Below, piece after piece: positions 1 through 11,853 of a DNA stretch of 64,000 nt (the first letter of the stretch is position 1; each line of letters opens with the position of its first letter). The stretch is from Brevipalpus yothersi. Lineage: Eukaryota; Arthropoda; Arachnida; Trombidiformes; Tenuipalpidae. The DNA lies in the NCBI GenBank assembly GCA_003956705.1, contig QZCP01000095.1:57357-121356 (forward strand), in the 5' to 3' direction. A program made the translations under genes and the position numbers. The notes below the pieces were generated by a model. That model did not search any database. It was not told where the DNA came from and saw only the letters and a list, made by a program, of their open reading frames with translations.

Positions 1-8
1 ATCGGATA

Positions 9-257
9 ATGTTTTTTGTTTTCATTGTTTTTCTCAACCTTTTTCGACAGTGTTCAGCTTATCCTGTTCCATCCTCAGATGAAATTTTCGAGGATTTTCA
101 ACACGTGATCAGAACGAAATTGAGTTTGAGAAGCTTAATCATCAAACTTTTCAAAGCTGTTGTCGATTGGGCTATTGATGGATTGATGGAGGAGATTTAT
201 CCTAGAAAGGAAAATCACTTACAAGATTTGTTAGATCGTGAGAGAATATCCAATTGA
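9..257 (+). CDS. Small secreted-type protein, or 3' terminal exon of a gene entering from the left
   Basis: The open frame codes for 82 residues. Its first 17 residues, MFFVFIVFLNLFRQCSA, look like a signal peptide with a cleavage site after CSA, followed by YPVPSSDE and an acidic/basic helical stretch ending in RERISN. Only eight bases lie upstream, so no promoter or 5' exon can be judged. The sequence just before position 52 (TTTTTCTC...CGACAG) also resembles a splice acceptor, so the real coding part may be only the exon 52-257 of a larger gene. I do not recognise the family. The stop codon is 113 bases from the 3' end of the gene on the opposite strand, so the two genes converge. Confidence 0.45.
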   Translation: MFFVFIVFLNLFRQCSAYPVPSSDEIFEDFQHVIRTKLSLRSLIIKLFKAVVDWAIDGLMEEIYPRKENHLQDLLDRERISN

Positions 258-369
258 TTGGTGTTTCGTTTGACTATGTACGAATTCAAATTGATCGTAT
301 TGGAAGCCGATTGAGTGAAGTGATGGAATCAAGTGAAATCAAGTGGAAAAATTGAAAACGATGAATTTA

Positions 370-1920
370 TTAGTCTATGAACTCTCTCACAGAAAGATCT
401 TTTTTCGATACTGGTCGAAAAATATCTCTTATATGCCTTCCTTGACTGAGAAGTTTGTATGAATAATCTGCTACAAATTTTATCCTGAATTTTTCATTTG
501 ATGAAATGTTTTTAGAAACATTCAGTTCAAATTGTAGAGGATTTTTGATGTATATTGGATCATTACAAGGTTTATGTATTACACATCCCTCGATCACATC
601 ACATCCATAGAGATCAAAATTAAATGTACTAAGATGATGAAAAAATTCTGTCAACAGTTGCTCAAAAGGTGTTGTAAGATCATAATCCGGATCAGAGTCT
701 TTGATTTGTGTCATTTCGTGAGTCTCTGGGTTAGGATCATTATTTTCATTCTTACAAACTTCACCGTTGAACAGGTTCAATGAAGATATTGAGGGAAGAA
801 TACGTCGAGGCTCACGAATTTGAAGAAAATGAATAACAAGCATCATGAGCGAAAAATTGGTAAGATAAGGTCCTGGTGCTTTTTTGCGAGTAAGTTCTTG
901 TATTTCGGCCCATATTTTTGTGATCACCATTAGCTTGATAACTCGATCGTCCATCTTTGAATAAGTCCAAAGAGCACTTGCAATATCAGTTCCACTGACA
1001 TGAGAATCCAGATGAAGGGCAAGATCACAATCCAATGATGTGTGGATAGAGTGAAACTTGACTATTGGTACCCGAGCATTGAGAATGGGAATTACACCTC
1101 GAACTCCTGGATGATTTTTTTCAATTAAATGATATACAACTCTCAATATTCGTCTTGCTTCTTCACGTGGATTGACGGAAAAGTTTAATGATAGCTTATC
1201 GCTTTTTGGTATATGACCCTCGAAATCAATATTTTGTTCATCTTGATTGCAATTTGACTTGACAGACTCTTTGGGTAGTAACGTTAAATCCAAATCACTG
1301 GATTTCCAACCAAATCCATTGACACTCGATCCGAAAGGCAGTATACTCATTTGAGTAGAGAAGATTCTCAACAATATCTGTTCAAGTTGGACCATAAGAA
1401 AGAATCTCAATTTAGATTCAAGTTCATCGACCAGAACTGAATTTAACAACGAATTTACATAGTTTTCACTATCAAAATTTTGTGGATTGTCCAGTAAACT
1501 TCTCCACACAAGTCTTTTTTGTAATATATTCTCATAAACAGTACGATGATCGCTATCAGTTATAAATTGTTTCACTTTGAATGGATCAAGAGTCAAAAAT
1601 CGTGTCAATTTAACCGAATTGTTCACTTTCAATTGGGACATATCTCGACCATCTTTCAAACAGATCAAACAAAAATGATTACTATTAAAACGATATGGAT
1701 ACATCTTTCTAATTGACACATCCAACAATCGCTCCATACCATCTTGAGTAACCTGGGAAAGTCTCTGTGATTGATAATCAGCCACCAAAATCATTTGACC
1801 AGCTTCATGTTTCTCTTTTGCAATCATTTTATTAAACGATGTAAACGATTGTTGATAATACTTTTGAGCCGACTTACGATACACATTCCAAACTGGTGTC
1901 GATAACATTGGACGTGTCAT
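370..1920 (-). CDS. MTPAP: Mitochondrial poly(A) RNA polymerase (MTPAP/PAPD1-like)
   Basis: Single-exon reading frame of 516 residues (human MTPAP is about 580). The nucleotidyltransferase signature is plain: PFGSSVNGFGWKSSDLDL at about residues 195-212, with the G-S motif and the metal-binding pair D209/D211, and the third acidic site in SLDCDL near residue 297. A PAP-associated-type helical region follows, including APGPYLTNFSLMMLVIHFLQ. The first ~100 residues fit the RNA-binding-like domain of this family. In known family members the enzyme adds A-tails to mitochondrial mRNAs in the matrix. The start is the first ATG of the frame; just upstream (1921-1941) is an ATC/GAT trinucleotide run in the likely 5' UTR. 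AATAAA overlaps the stop codon on the minus strand. It is divergent from pecanex, whose ATG is 539 bp away. A cytoplasmic TUTase is less likely because GSSVN..G..SDLD fits MTPAP better. Confidence 0.87.
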   Translation of the reverse strand: MTRPMLSTPVWNVYRKSAQKYYQQSFTSFNKMIAKEKHEAGQMILVADYQSQRLSQVTQDGMERLLDVSIRKMYPYRFNSNHFCLICLKDGRDMSQLKVNNSVKLTRFLTLDPFKVKQFITDSDHRTVYENILQKRLVWRSLLDNPQNFDSENYVNSLLNSVLVDELESKLRFFLMVQLEQILLRIFSTQMSILPFGSSVNGFGWKSSDLDLTLLPKESVKSNCNQDEQNIDFEGHIPKSDKLSLNFSVNPREEARRILRVVYHLIEKNHPGVRGVIPILNARVPIVKFHSIHTSLDCDLALHLDSHVSGTDIASALWTYSKMDDRVIKLMVITKIWAEIQELTRKKAPGPYLTNFSLMMLVIHFLQIREPRRILPSISSLNLFNGEVCKNENNDPNPETHEMTQIKDSDPDYDLTTPFEQLLTEFFHHLSTFNFDLYGCDVIEGCVIHKPCNDPIYIKNPLQFELNVSKNISSNEKFRIKFVADYSYKLLSQGRHIRDIFRPVSKKDLSVREFID

Positions 1921-2458
1921 AATGATGATGATGATGATGATGTATTCAATATCTTCCTTCTCCTCATTACCGCATCATGTGGATAATTTCAATCACAATC
2001 AACATCCAACATTTTTCCTTAATCACAATCAAAATATTTATCATCAACCATGAACCGGGACACAATCAAAAACTCGTGCTTTTGTATACATTTTGCATCA
2101 TTTTTTAAGTATCGCCATCTTTTGCGTATGTGTATCTCGTTAATTTGATGAGTTAAAATCTGAGAATTTCAGAAAGTTAAAGATTACCGGAATTTTGTGG
2201 TGATTAATTAGGTTTTTATTATTTGTATACATATTTTGTGGATTTGTGGTGTGTGTCTGTGTCTGTGTATTCATGGCAGTATGATGGTTCGGGTAAAGTA
2301 CGGATCAAGTGATGGGGTTTGATTGTGTGTTGTGTGGCTGGGAAAGTGATCAAATTATGAATCAATCAAAACGCTGGACAGAGAGAGTTGTGTTTGTTTT
2401 GGGGTGATATTTTGTGGATGTGAATCGTGCCCAGATTTGATTCTGGGTGATTCATATT

Positions 2459-5400
2459 ATGGGATCACAGCTTCTATCCATTTTGAGACAAGGAGTATGG
2501 GCATCATTAACTGGTGGATGGTATTATGATCAAAAACAATCTCACTTCTCAAATCTATTCCATCTGTATATTTGGCTACTCTTACTCTGTCTTCCATTGG
2601 TAATCGAATTGTATATAAAAAGTTATGTTAATCATCTGCTCATATGGTCACTATACTCAAGTATCATAGCATCCTTATTTACTGTGATTAAATTGTTGAA
2701 TGCCTATTTTCATCATGTATTCGATTCGGGTGAATATTCGGTGGAAAATGAGTCCATTGAAGAAGAATTGGATGCTAAATTATCTGCCGGGCCAGCCAAC
2801 AAAGATGGTGATGAACAAGGCCCAAAAACAACTGTCCATTGTTTTCAAGTAAGTCTAGATCATTTTTCAAGTATGTTCCTTGTTAATTTTGATCGATCAT
2901 TTCGTTTAGGATGAGAAAGAAAATTGGTTGACCTATGTTTTCGATGATACCAGCTTCGGACACGCTCATTCGATTGTTCATAGTGAAGGAAAACAGTGTT
3001 CATTAGATGTTGATACGGTTGCTTCCATTAATCAATGGAATTCACCATCTTCTTCATCATCCGAGTCAGTTGTGATGATAGAAGGCCCAACCAATGTCAT
3101 TCATGCTCCACATCAAGGGCCAGAGAAGGGTACCGATAGTTTTTCACCACTTGAAGGAACATCAAGAGGTTCACCTTGTCTTCATCGGCCAACAAGTAAG
3201 TCCATAGCCATCGAAATTCTATATCTTGTTTTCTAAGATTTCCATTTTCTATCATGAAAGGAACATTTTCTCCTCGATCATCTGCAAGTCGTTTCGAAGC
3301 AATGAGTTCCACAATGGCTATGGAGCTCAATCAAGGCAGCTTGTCGAATAATCTTACTTCGATGAATGCTCGAGATTTTGTGTACAGAGAGTATCTCGCT
3401 CTCACTGGTGGAGATCAACAGCCTTCCAATTTGTTTGGAAATGAATTCCGAAAAACTCCTGAGGTTTGTGTAGTGATCTCATCCCTTAACTTTATCTTTA
3501 ATATATATATATACTCTCTTCAATTTAGGTGAAGCCAAAACAGTATTATAAAATCTGGTTGCCACCCTGTTTTCGATGGAAATTTATAAAAATTCGATTT
3601 GACCGGTTAAATTTAGTCACTCTTTTGGATCCAAGTTTAACTAAATATGAGCTTATGTCATCAATATTTCTCGCTGTGTGTGTAGCGATACTAGGTTCTG
3701 TGATCATCGAGAAAGGCCTGTTTACCGACCTTTGGTTATTTCTTTTCTGTTTTGTCATATGTTCATCTCAGTACACCCTGCTTAAAAGTGTTCAACCTGA
3801 TGCTGCCTCTCCAACCCATGGTTATAATCGTATCATAATGTTCAGTCGTCCAACATATTTTTCCATCGGTTGTTCAATCATACTACTGGCTCGCCATTAC
3901 ACAGACAGTGATCATAATTGGTCTTTCGTTCTATACGATTTCAATTTATTGGATAAATCAGTTATAAAAATAGTAGAAGAGTCAACCAAAGTTTTCATCA
4001 TGCTTTTTCCCATCATTTTCAGCTTCGGCCTACTACCTCAAATCAATACTTTCCTCATGTACCTAGTTGAACAAATAGATATTCACCTGTTTGGAGGTAC
4101 CGCTTTGACCATTGGATTGACTTCTGCATTTTACTCTCTAACAAGAAGCCTATTTATAGTGGGACTTTTATACAGTGTTGCGTTGACATCTCTCTATCGA
4201 GTGGTCAGTCGTAATCCATTTTTGCCTCTCACCTACCATGATTATGATGTACTGTTCTCAGTTTTTTGTGGTCTTTTGGTATTTTTTGCTTTTTTTCTGA
4301 GCCGTCAATCAAGTGATCCTACTGTTGTACATAATCTTCTGCGAAAATACGTTTTTTGTGGTCGATGGCGTTGTCAACCAGAAGGTGAAAACAGTCTCAG
4401 CTCTGGGGTTGAGAGTAATGGTGGTGACTCGGGTGATGATAAATCCAAAGTTGAAGTCAAGTCATCATTGGAAGAAGATGGTGAACCAATTGATGAACAC
4501 TATGTTGATCCTTTACCCGGTAAATTGGAAAAAACCGTCCTTTCTCGTCTTGAAAATGATATGATTCTGTCCATAGTCATCACGATAGTCTTTTTTGCCA
4601 TTCATGTGAGCAAAATTTTCACACTTCAGCCTTATGTTCACATGTCTTTACAAATTATTGCTGTCACCTGGGGTTTCCTGCTTCATTACATTTTTCCTCA
4701 TTTTCGCAAAGAATTGCCCTGGCTGTTCTTCTCATCGCCCATCTTGAAACCTCGTGAATATGATCTCTATGAGGTGAAAGGTGAGGCAAATCTTATGTGG
4801 TATGAACGTTTCCAATGTTGGTTAAATTTCGTTGAAAAGAACGCAATCTATCCTCTTGTGTTCTTAAGTGCATTAACTAAGGATACCCCTGACATAGTCA
4901 ATCGTTTTGGTATTTAGTAAGTTTTTTCGATTATATTCCGGAACTGTTTTCTAATCGCCCTCTTCTTCTTCTACAGTACTGGGACTCTGATAGTCGTAAT
5001 TTGTGCTTTCAAGTCAATAAGAGCAACTTTTAACGATTCATCGCATAATCATATGATTCTCCTTTTTACTTTCCTTCTTTTCGAATACGATCTCTCTTAC
5101 TTCCGAGAGCCTTTTCTCATCAATTACGCTGTCTTTTCAACAATCTACCACAAAGTAGTGGAATTGTTACTGAAAATAAGATTCGTGATAACTTATGTAG
5201 CTCCATGGCAAATTTCATGGGGCTCAGCATTCCATGCCTTCGCTCAACCTTTCTCAGTGCCACACTCGGGAATGCTTTTTGTACAAGCCATCCTTTCATC
5301 CATACTTTCATCACCTCTTGAGCCTGTTCTGGGAAGTGCTATATTCCTCGCCTCTTACGTACGACCGATAAAATTTTGGGAAAGAGATTATAATACCAAA

Positions 5401-7603
5401 CGTATTGACTACTCTAATACTCGTCTCGTGAATCAACTCGAGCGAAGTCTCATTGGAAGTGATGATAACAATTTGAATTCCATCTTTTATGAACATTTGA
5501 CTAGGTCTTTGCAGCACTCATTGTGCGGTGACCTTGTTATGGGACGTTGGGGCCAAGTTTCTCAGGGAGATTGTTTCGTGCTGGCTAGTGACAATCTGAA
5601 TTGTCTTGTACATATTATCGAGCTTGGAAATGGCTTGGTAACTTTCCAAGTGAGAGGCTTGGAATTTCGCGGTACCTATTGTCAACAGAAAGAAGTGGAA
5701 GCCATAAATGAGAGTGTGAATGGTGATGAAGGATGTTGTTGTTGTGAACCTGGACACTTACCCTCGATGCTCTCTGTTAACGCCGCATTCAATCAACGTT
5801 GGTTAGCATGGGAAGTTACTCACAGCAAGTATGTCTTGGAGGGATACTTAATCACAGATAACTCAGCCGCTTCAATGCTACAACCATGTGAATTGCGCAA
5901 AGCTCTCATTACCTATTATGTAAAGTCCATAATATACTACACAACTAACAGTCCAAAATTGGAGACATGGCTAAAGAATGAGGATATTCGAGAAACTATT
6001 GACAGTTTGACAAGGGATAAAGACTTTGTTGATTTAGATCCTATTTTTATGCTTGCGTTTGATGAAGATTATGATATTCGAACTTCTGGTATAACTCGAG
6101 CAAGTTTTATTCGTGTGTACTTCAGTTGGATTATGTATTGTCTATCGAAGCGTAAGAACGGCCAACAAATTGAGACCGATCAAGAAAAAGAAGCAGTGCT
6201 TTCTCTTTGCTTTGGATTAGCACTTCTAGCTCGTCGAGCTTTGAGTGCTGCTTCCTACAATAACTGTTTCAATTCTGTCGAATTTCTTCTCTATGGTCTT
6301 CATTCACTCTTTAAAGGAGATTTTCGAATAACTTCATCTCGAGATGAATGGGTTTTCCGGGACATAGACCTCCTCAAGAACGTTATCGCTCCCAGCGTAC
6401 GTATGGCAGTCAAACTTCATCAAGATCATTTTATGTCCAGTGATATGTATGACGATGATGCTGTGCTCTTTGCGGAGATCACCAACTATCGGAAGAATTG
6501 GGTTATTTCCCATGAAGCTGATCCCATTTGGAGAAATGCTCTGCTATCGAACGTTCCTCATTTGCTAGCCCTTCGCCACGTTTATGATGATAGTTCAAAT
6601 CAGTACAAGATCATAATGCTCAATATTCGTCATCTGAGTTTCCGAGTAATCAAGGTAAGCGAGCCCATTTATGAAATGAGATGGAACTCAAATTTGAACT
6701 ATGATTATATTTTAACCTTTCGTTTTCATAGGTTAACCGTGAATGTGTTCGTGGCCTTTGGGCTGGACAACAACAAGAGCTAGTCTATCTTCGCAACAAT
6801 AATGCAGAGAGAGGCTCTATTCAGAATGCAAAACAAGCTCTCCGTAACATTATCAACTCTTCATGCGACCAACCCATAGGATATCCAATCTACGTATCTC
6901 CACTGATTACATCCTATGCCGAAACAAATCCTCAATACTCGATGGTGCTTGGACGATCACTCAGTTTCCGAACATTCAAAAGAATCATTTTGTCAACATG
7001 GAATCGACTGAAAACAAGATGTAGAGAGGGATGCTCCAGTGGACGAGCAATACAAGACGATATGGCCTCTGGCGAGATGTTGAGATCTCTTAATCCGATT
7101 CCAGCTACCCGAATTTCATCTCTACCATGCTCTTTCAATAGAAATCAAGAAGGTGAGAATCCTTGGCATACTTTTCGTTCAGACTCAAAAATTTGCATCT
7201 TTGTCTCACAGCTCGATTCACCCATGAGAGTCAATGCAGCGATCGATCTGCGACTACTGATTTTGAGAATAGGCATCTCTTGGCAAGGATGTCTCGAAAT
7301 CCTGCTTGCAATCATCCACCTGGAGCAGCATATTGTCATGGGGGAACGAAAATGGTCGTTAACTTGAGTGGTAAAAGTGCTACCACTACAACAGCTAAGA
7401 AGCAAAGTCAATTTTCAACACTTGTCAATGTATCGGCTTTCCGTCAGCAAGATGAAAGCGAAAATATCGAAATGACTACTTTCGCTCCGAGAAGATCTTA
7501 CGATCAAGCTCAAACAACCCACCAAAGCCTCACACTATCTTCAACTGAATCAGCATCAACCTCAGGTCAACTTTACCACCGAACAAGAGCAGAGTCTGTT
7601 TAA
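2459..7603 (+). CDS. pcx: Pecanex, multi-pass membrane protein (seven exons)
   Basis: Exons join in phase as 2459-2848, 2910-3195, 3261-3463, 3529-4916, 4977-6654, 6732-7152 and 7212-7603, giving 1585 residues. All six introns are 59-77 bp with GT-AG ends. The N-terminus MGSQLLSILRQGVWASLTGG matches pecanex proteins almost residue for residue, and I chose this ATG (2459) over the in-frame one at 2447 for that reason. Many hydrophobic segments follow across exons 1, 4 and 5. The conserved C-terminal pecanex domain is in exon 6, with NRECVRGLWAGQQQELVYL and INSSCDQPIGYPIYVSPL. Pecanex acts in the endoplasmic reticulum and is required for Notch signalling in Drosophila. The protein is shorter than human PCNX1 (about 2300) or the fly protein (over 3000), mainly in the low-complexity Ser-rich loop and the C-terminal tail. 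AATAAA lies at 7790-7795. Confidence 0.92.
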
Positions 7604-10405
7604 GTGAGAATTCCGTGATAATCCGATTTATTGATCGAATATTTTATTGTAAATATGTGTAAAAATTCAAAATACATCGAATATGATGACACTTGATAAC
7701 ATATCATCTCTTTCTACCCCACTCTCATATAACTGTTGCTGAGACTGTCCTGAAATGAGTGAGAAAAACTTTCAAGTCAGAGCTTAATGAATAAATCACA
7801 AGGTGATTTGATTCTCATTCTCATTCTTCTTACTTTCACTCTTCATTCTGACCAGCTTCATCAAATCCGTGCTTGAACTATGCTTGAAGATTGAATTCAT
7901 GTAAATTGTTCCAACTGTATGAGAAGAAATGATGTAGTTATGAGATGAAGAGAGCGAAAGAGAGAGAAAAAATTTTAATCGCTCATTTTGGTGAACGAAA
8001 AATAACAAGAGAAAATCGGATTAGAAATATCTCCAAGAAATTCGGAAGTCTCAAATTAGAGTCAAGATGCTCCCGAAATCAGGATCATGTTTGTTCAAAA
8101 TACATACAAAAGTATACTTTCCCGGAAACAGTCGAACGGGAAGAGCTATATTCAGCTGATGCCTAAGGCTTATGTTTTAACCAATATTTCGCACTATATT
8201 TTTCTCTTCAACTCGGTTGCCCGGAAGATCTCTCGATTCAATTCAATTCATTATAATCGATATGATTTTTTCAATGATTCTTCCCTCCAAAAGCTCCTGT
8301 GTAATATGACGAGGGACAGCTCATTTCAATGGCCAACTTGGAAAATATCAATACATAATATAGATATTGGCGTAATCTGTAACTTTCTCTATCATGATGC
8401 TCTTTAGAAACTCCAAAGAGTGGAATCTATCTTATAGATTCTCATGATGTTTGTATTAGGACAGAAGCACCTTCAGCTTCTAAGTATGAGTTCTCGAGAA
8501 GTTTGCAGACCAAATGAAGAATAGAACTGATCGCCCCAATTTGTATTAGGGAGGAAAAATTTTCCCTTCATCCTAGATGAAAACATACGTAATCGAGAGA
8601 AATTGACTGCTGTTCTTTTAATAATAATTACGTTTATGTATGTTTATGTACGACGTTTATGGTATTTTTTGTTTTGAAACTGTGGTAAAATACTACTCTC
8701 AAAACGTATGAAACAAACTTAGGCCTAATGTGGAGGGGTTCTCTAAATTTCAGCATACATTTTCTGGCTTTCCCTTCATCACTAGGGTTCTTCTTATGTG
8801 TTTCAGCTGGTCGGATTGAATAAGATTTATGCATAAATATCTGACTGGATGGGCTCACTATCGTATAATGAGCAAGTTTTTTCTCACATTCAGAAAGTGC
8901 AGGAGGGTTCAAATGTCGAAAAAAAAAATCATCTGCCTTGTTACCTTTTACTTGACTTTTTCCTAGAAAAAAGACAAGAGGTGAATGAAAACGATGAGTA
9001 TGATAACCACTTCTCATCTTGGAGAGGATAATTAGAAATTAACTAAGCAATTGATCAAGAGGACTCAAGAATATTGGGAACAGAATGAAATTTTTGCGGA
9101 AAACAATAGCAAAAAGAGTCAAAATTTGCGTCTTTTTACATGTCCGACGAAATTGGATTATTACCAACAATAGCTTTCCGAATGCTTCGTGATGCTCAAT
9201 CGGTAAAATTAATTCAGATAAAGTGATTCGGGAAAGCATTCAGTGAGCAACAATCACTTGTCGGTCAAGAAACTTGCTTGACAATGACCATAACTTTTTG
9301 TTGCTGTTGATGAACCTTTCGATTACTTGTCTTGTATGAAGAGTCCAATATAAACGTACTTGTGATCATAAATTAAATTAAATGTAACCTAAACGAAACA
9401 ACGTTGAAACATGTTCATACCGCTTTTTCCGCTCTATCGAGGACCATTCGGTGAATATCTAATACTGACCATTTTGAGATGATCATTTTTACTCTAAAAA
9501 ACATGCGATAATGTTACTGTGATGATGATCCTTGAGAGTTAACGAACTTTGTATCTTCATCACGGTCCAGTCATGATTCGAATATTCAAAGCCAACAAAA
9601 ATATCTATCTACCGTATTCTTTTTAGAGATGAACTTCACTCGAATAGAAATGAGTTATACAAAGTTGATGGATACAATCAACAATTTTTGCTGAATGAAA
9701 ATAATTAATCGAATTGATTGTTACATCATAGACAAGCATTGGACCTCAAGTATTCAATTTAATCAGTTTTCCGGTTCGAGATATTTTTCGTTCTCTTTTT
9801 TCAACCGAAAAGCCTCTTGATATGATAAGATATCGGCCTCAAATCCGATGTGAATGATATGATCTGATTTATCAGTGCCAAAATCAGAAAATCTTTATTC
9901 AAAAAATATCTTTCCTTCTCATTTCTTGATGTGTGTCTGTATGTGTGTGGTGTTTATATGTTGAATATACATGAAAGTGTGTATGTTTATGGATATTTTT
10001 TGAGGGAAGTCATAAACATGGCCAGGAATACAGAAGCATACTGTGAATGTATATCATTTCGATTGATCTTCTTTTCTATCGTACAATTATCAAAACTAAC
10101 TTGTATGACCGGTGATCTCGATCACTGGATGAACATGAGTTGTGCCATCGATTATGGCTGACTACCTGGGTTCACTTGATGAGTGGCTAACTTTCAACTA
10201 TATTCCCGAATATCTTTTTCCCAAAAGAGGAGCGAAAGTGAGAGCGAAGAATATTCGATTGGATATATGTTTAGAATTGAAATATTCTGAAATAGGTTGA
10301 ATGATTATCTCTCTTTTTTACCACACATATACATACATACCTCCGTCGAAGAGAGAGAAAGTGGCCAGCGAAAAGATCAAAAGTGGAAGTTACTCACAAT
10401 TCCGG

Positions 10406-10408
<3 letters not shown>

Positions 10409-10463
<55 letters not shown>
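10409..10463. repeat. (CT)n microsatellite
   Basis: About 55 bp of uninterrupted CT dinucleotide repeat in non-coding sequence. It creates spurious Ser-Leu repeat frames on this strand. Confidence 0.97.
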
Positions 10464-10467
<4 letters not shown>

Positions 10468-10780
10468 TAGGCCATCTTCAGAGCTCGTCTGAAAAGTGGA
10501 CGTTTTGTAACTATCTTTTCTCGCTAATACTAACCTACTTCCGCCTTATTTTAATGAACATCTTTCAAACACTCTCTCTTTCTATTTCACCATTTTTTTC
10601 TCATCCTCCGGGATAGAAAAGTATGAAGGGTAGTCCCGAAGACTGGACAGATGAGAAGGAGGGTTCTATTGGCTCCAGTTATGTTCTTCTCCTCCTCTTC
10701 CTGCATATTAGATTTGTATAGCGAATTTTCTGGGCTGTAATCATGAGCTAGAAAGTAAAGAGAATATCGAATCAATCTTT

Positions 10781-10783
<3 letters not shown>

Positions 10784-10833
<50 letters not shown>

Positions 10834-11560
10834 NNNNNNNNNNNNNNNNNNNNNNNNNNNNNNNNNNNNNNNNNNNNNNNNNNNNNNNNNNNNNNNNNNN
10901 NNNNNNNNNNNNNNNNNNNNNNNNNNNNNNNNNNNNNNNNNNNNNNNNNNNNNNNNNNNNNNNNNNNNNNNNNNNNNNNNNNNNNNNNNNNNNNNNNNNN
11001 NNNNNNNNNNNNNNNNNNNNNNNNNNNNNNNNNNNNNNNNNNNNNNNNNNNNNNNNNNNNNNNNNNNNNNNNNNNNNNNNNNNNNNNNNNNNNNNNNNNN
11101 NNNNNNNNNNNNNNNNNNNNNNNNNNNNNNNNNNNNNNNNNNNNNNNNNNNNNNNNNNNNNNNNNNNNNNNNNNNNNNNNNNNNNNNNNNNNNNNNNNNN
11201 NNNNNNNNNNNNNNNNNNNNNNNNNNNNNNNNNNNNNNNNNNNNNNNNNNNNNNNNNNNNNNNNNNNNNNNNNNNNNNNNNNNNNNNNNNNNNNNNNNNN
11301 NNNNNNNNNNNNNNNNNNNNNNNNNNNNNNNNNNNNNNNNNNNNNNNNNNNNNNNNNNNNNNNNNNNNNNNNNNNNNNNNNNNNNNNNNNNNNNNNNNNN
11401 NNNNNNNNNNNNNNNNNNNNNNNNNNNNNNNNNNNNNNNNNNNNNNNNNNNNNNNNNNNNNNNNNNNNNNNNNNNNNNNNNNNNNNNNNNNNNNNNNNNN
11501 NNNNNNNNNNNNNNNNNNNNNNNNNNNNNNNNNNNNNNNNNNNNNNNNNNNNNNNNNNNN

Positions 11561-11636
<76 letters not shown>
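10784..11636. repeat. (CT)n tract interrupted by an assembly gap
   Basis: CT dinucleotides run from 10784 to 10833, then 727 N characters (10834-11560), then CT from 11561 to 11636. Both gap edges are in the same repeat and the same strand sense. The gap was therefore probably caused by the repeat itself, and its true length and content are unknown. Confidence 0.97.
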
Positions 11637-11638
<2 letters not shown>

Positions 11639-11700
11639 GCCTCCTCATCTTTCCTTGCCCTTTTCGAAGGCTGGACATTTTTCTCATCTCTATTCATCCC

Positions 11701-11737
11701 TATATAAAGCGACATTTCATTCAGATAGAAATCATTC
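11701..11737 (+). promoter_or_regulatory. Core promoter (TATA box and initiator) of the small secreted-peptide gene
   Basis: TATATAAA is at 11701-11708. TCATTC at 11732-11737 matches the arthropod initiator TCAKTY, placing +1 at A11734, about 33 bp after the first T of the TATA box. That is the expected spacing for TATA-driven transcription. It would give a 5' leader of about 120 bases before the ATG at 11854. The CT tract ending at 11636 lies about 100 bp upstream and could act as a GAGA-type promoter-proximal element; that is inference. Confidence 0.6.
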
Positions 11738-11853
11738 CTCGAATAGTGTCCAAAAGTGTCAGTTGATAGTAGTTGTGGTAGGAGAGAAGAAAAGTTTTTT
11801 TCCACTTGTGTGTCTTTTAATAAGCATCCCTGTACTAACTAAATAATTTCAAA

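Larger units (their letters stand above)
7604..11700. other. Gene-poor interval: pecanex 3' UTR, unannotated sequence, CT repeats and a gap
   Basis: The pecanex 3' UTR probably ends shortly after AATAAA at 7790-7795. From there to the secreted-peptide promoter I see no frame with splice-consistent conserved protein. The short frames at 7945-8407 and 8634-9017 have no recognisable domain and look like chance. The second half carries (CT)n tracts at 10409-10463 and 10784-10833, then an assembly gap and a further tract at 11561-11636. Confidence 0.6.

Noticed and set aside
5120..5757. Three minus-strand frames inside pecanex exon 5
   Set aside because: Shadows of the strongly conserved plus-strand coding sequence.
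8634..9017. 127-residue minus-strand frame
   Set aside because: No recognisable domain and no splice or promoter support; composition is like the surrounding intergenic DNA.
10741..11805. Long frames of alternating Arg-Glu or Ser-Leu through the CT tract and the N gap
   Set aside because: Dinucleotide repeats read open in every frame, and the N run is counted as coding; there is no protein evidence.
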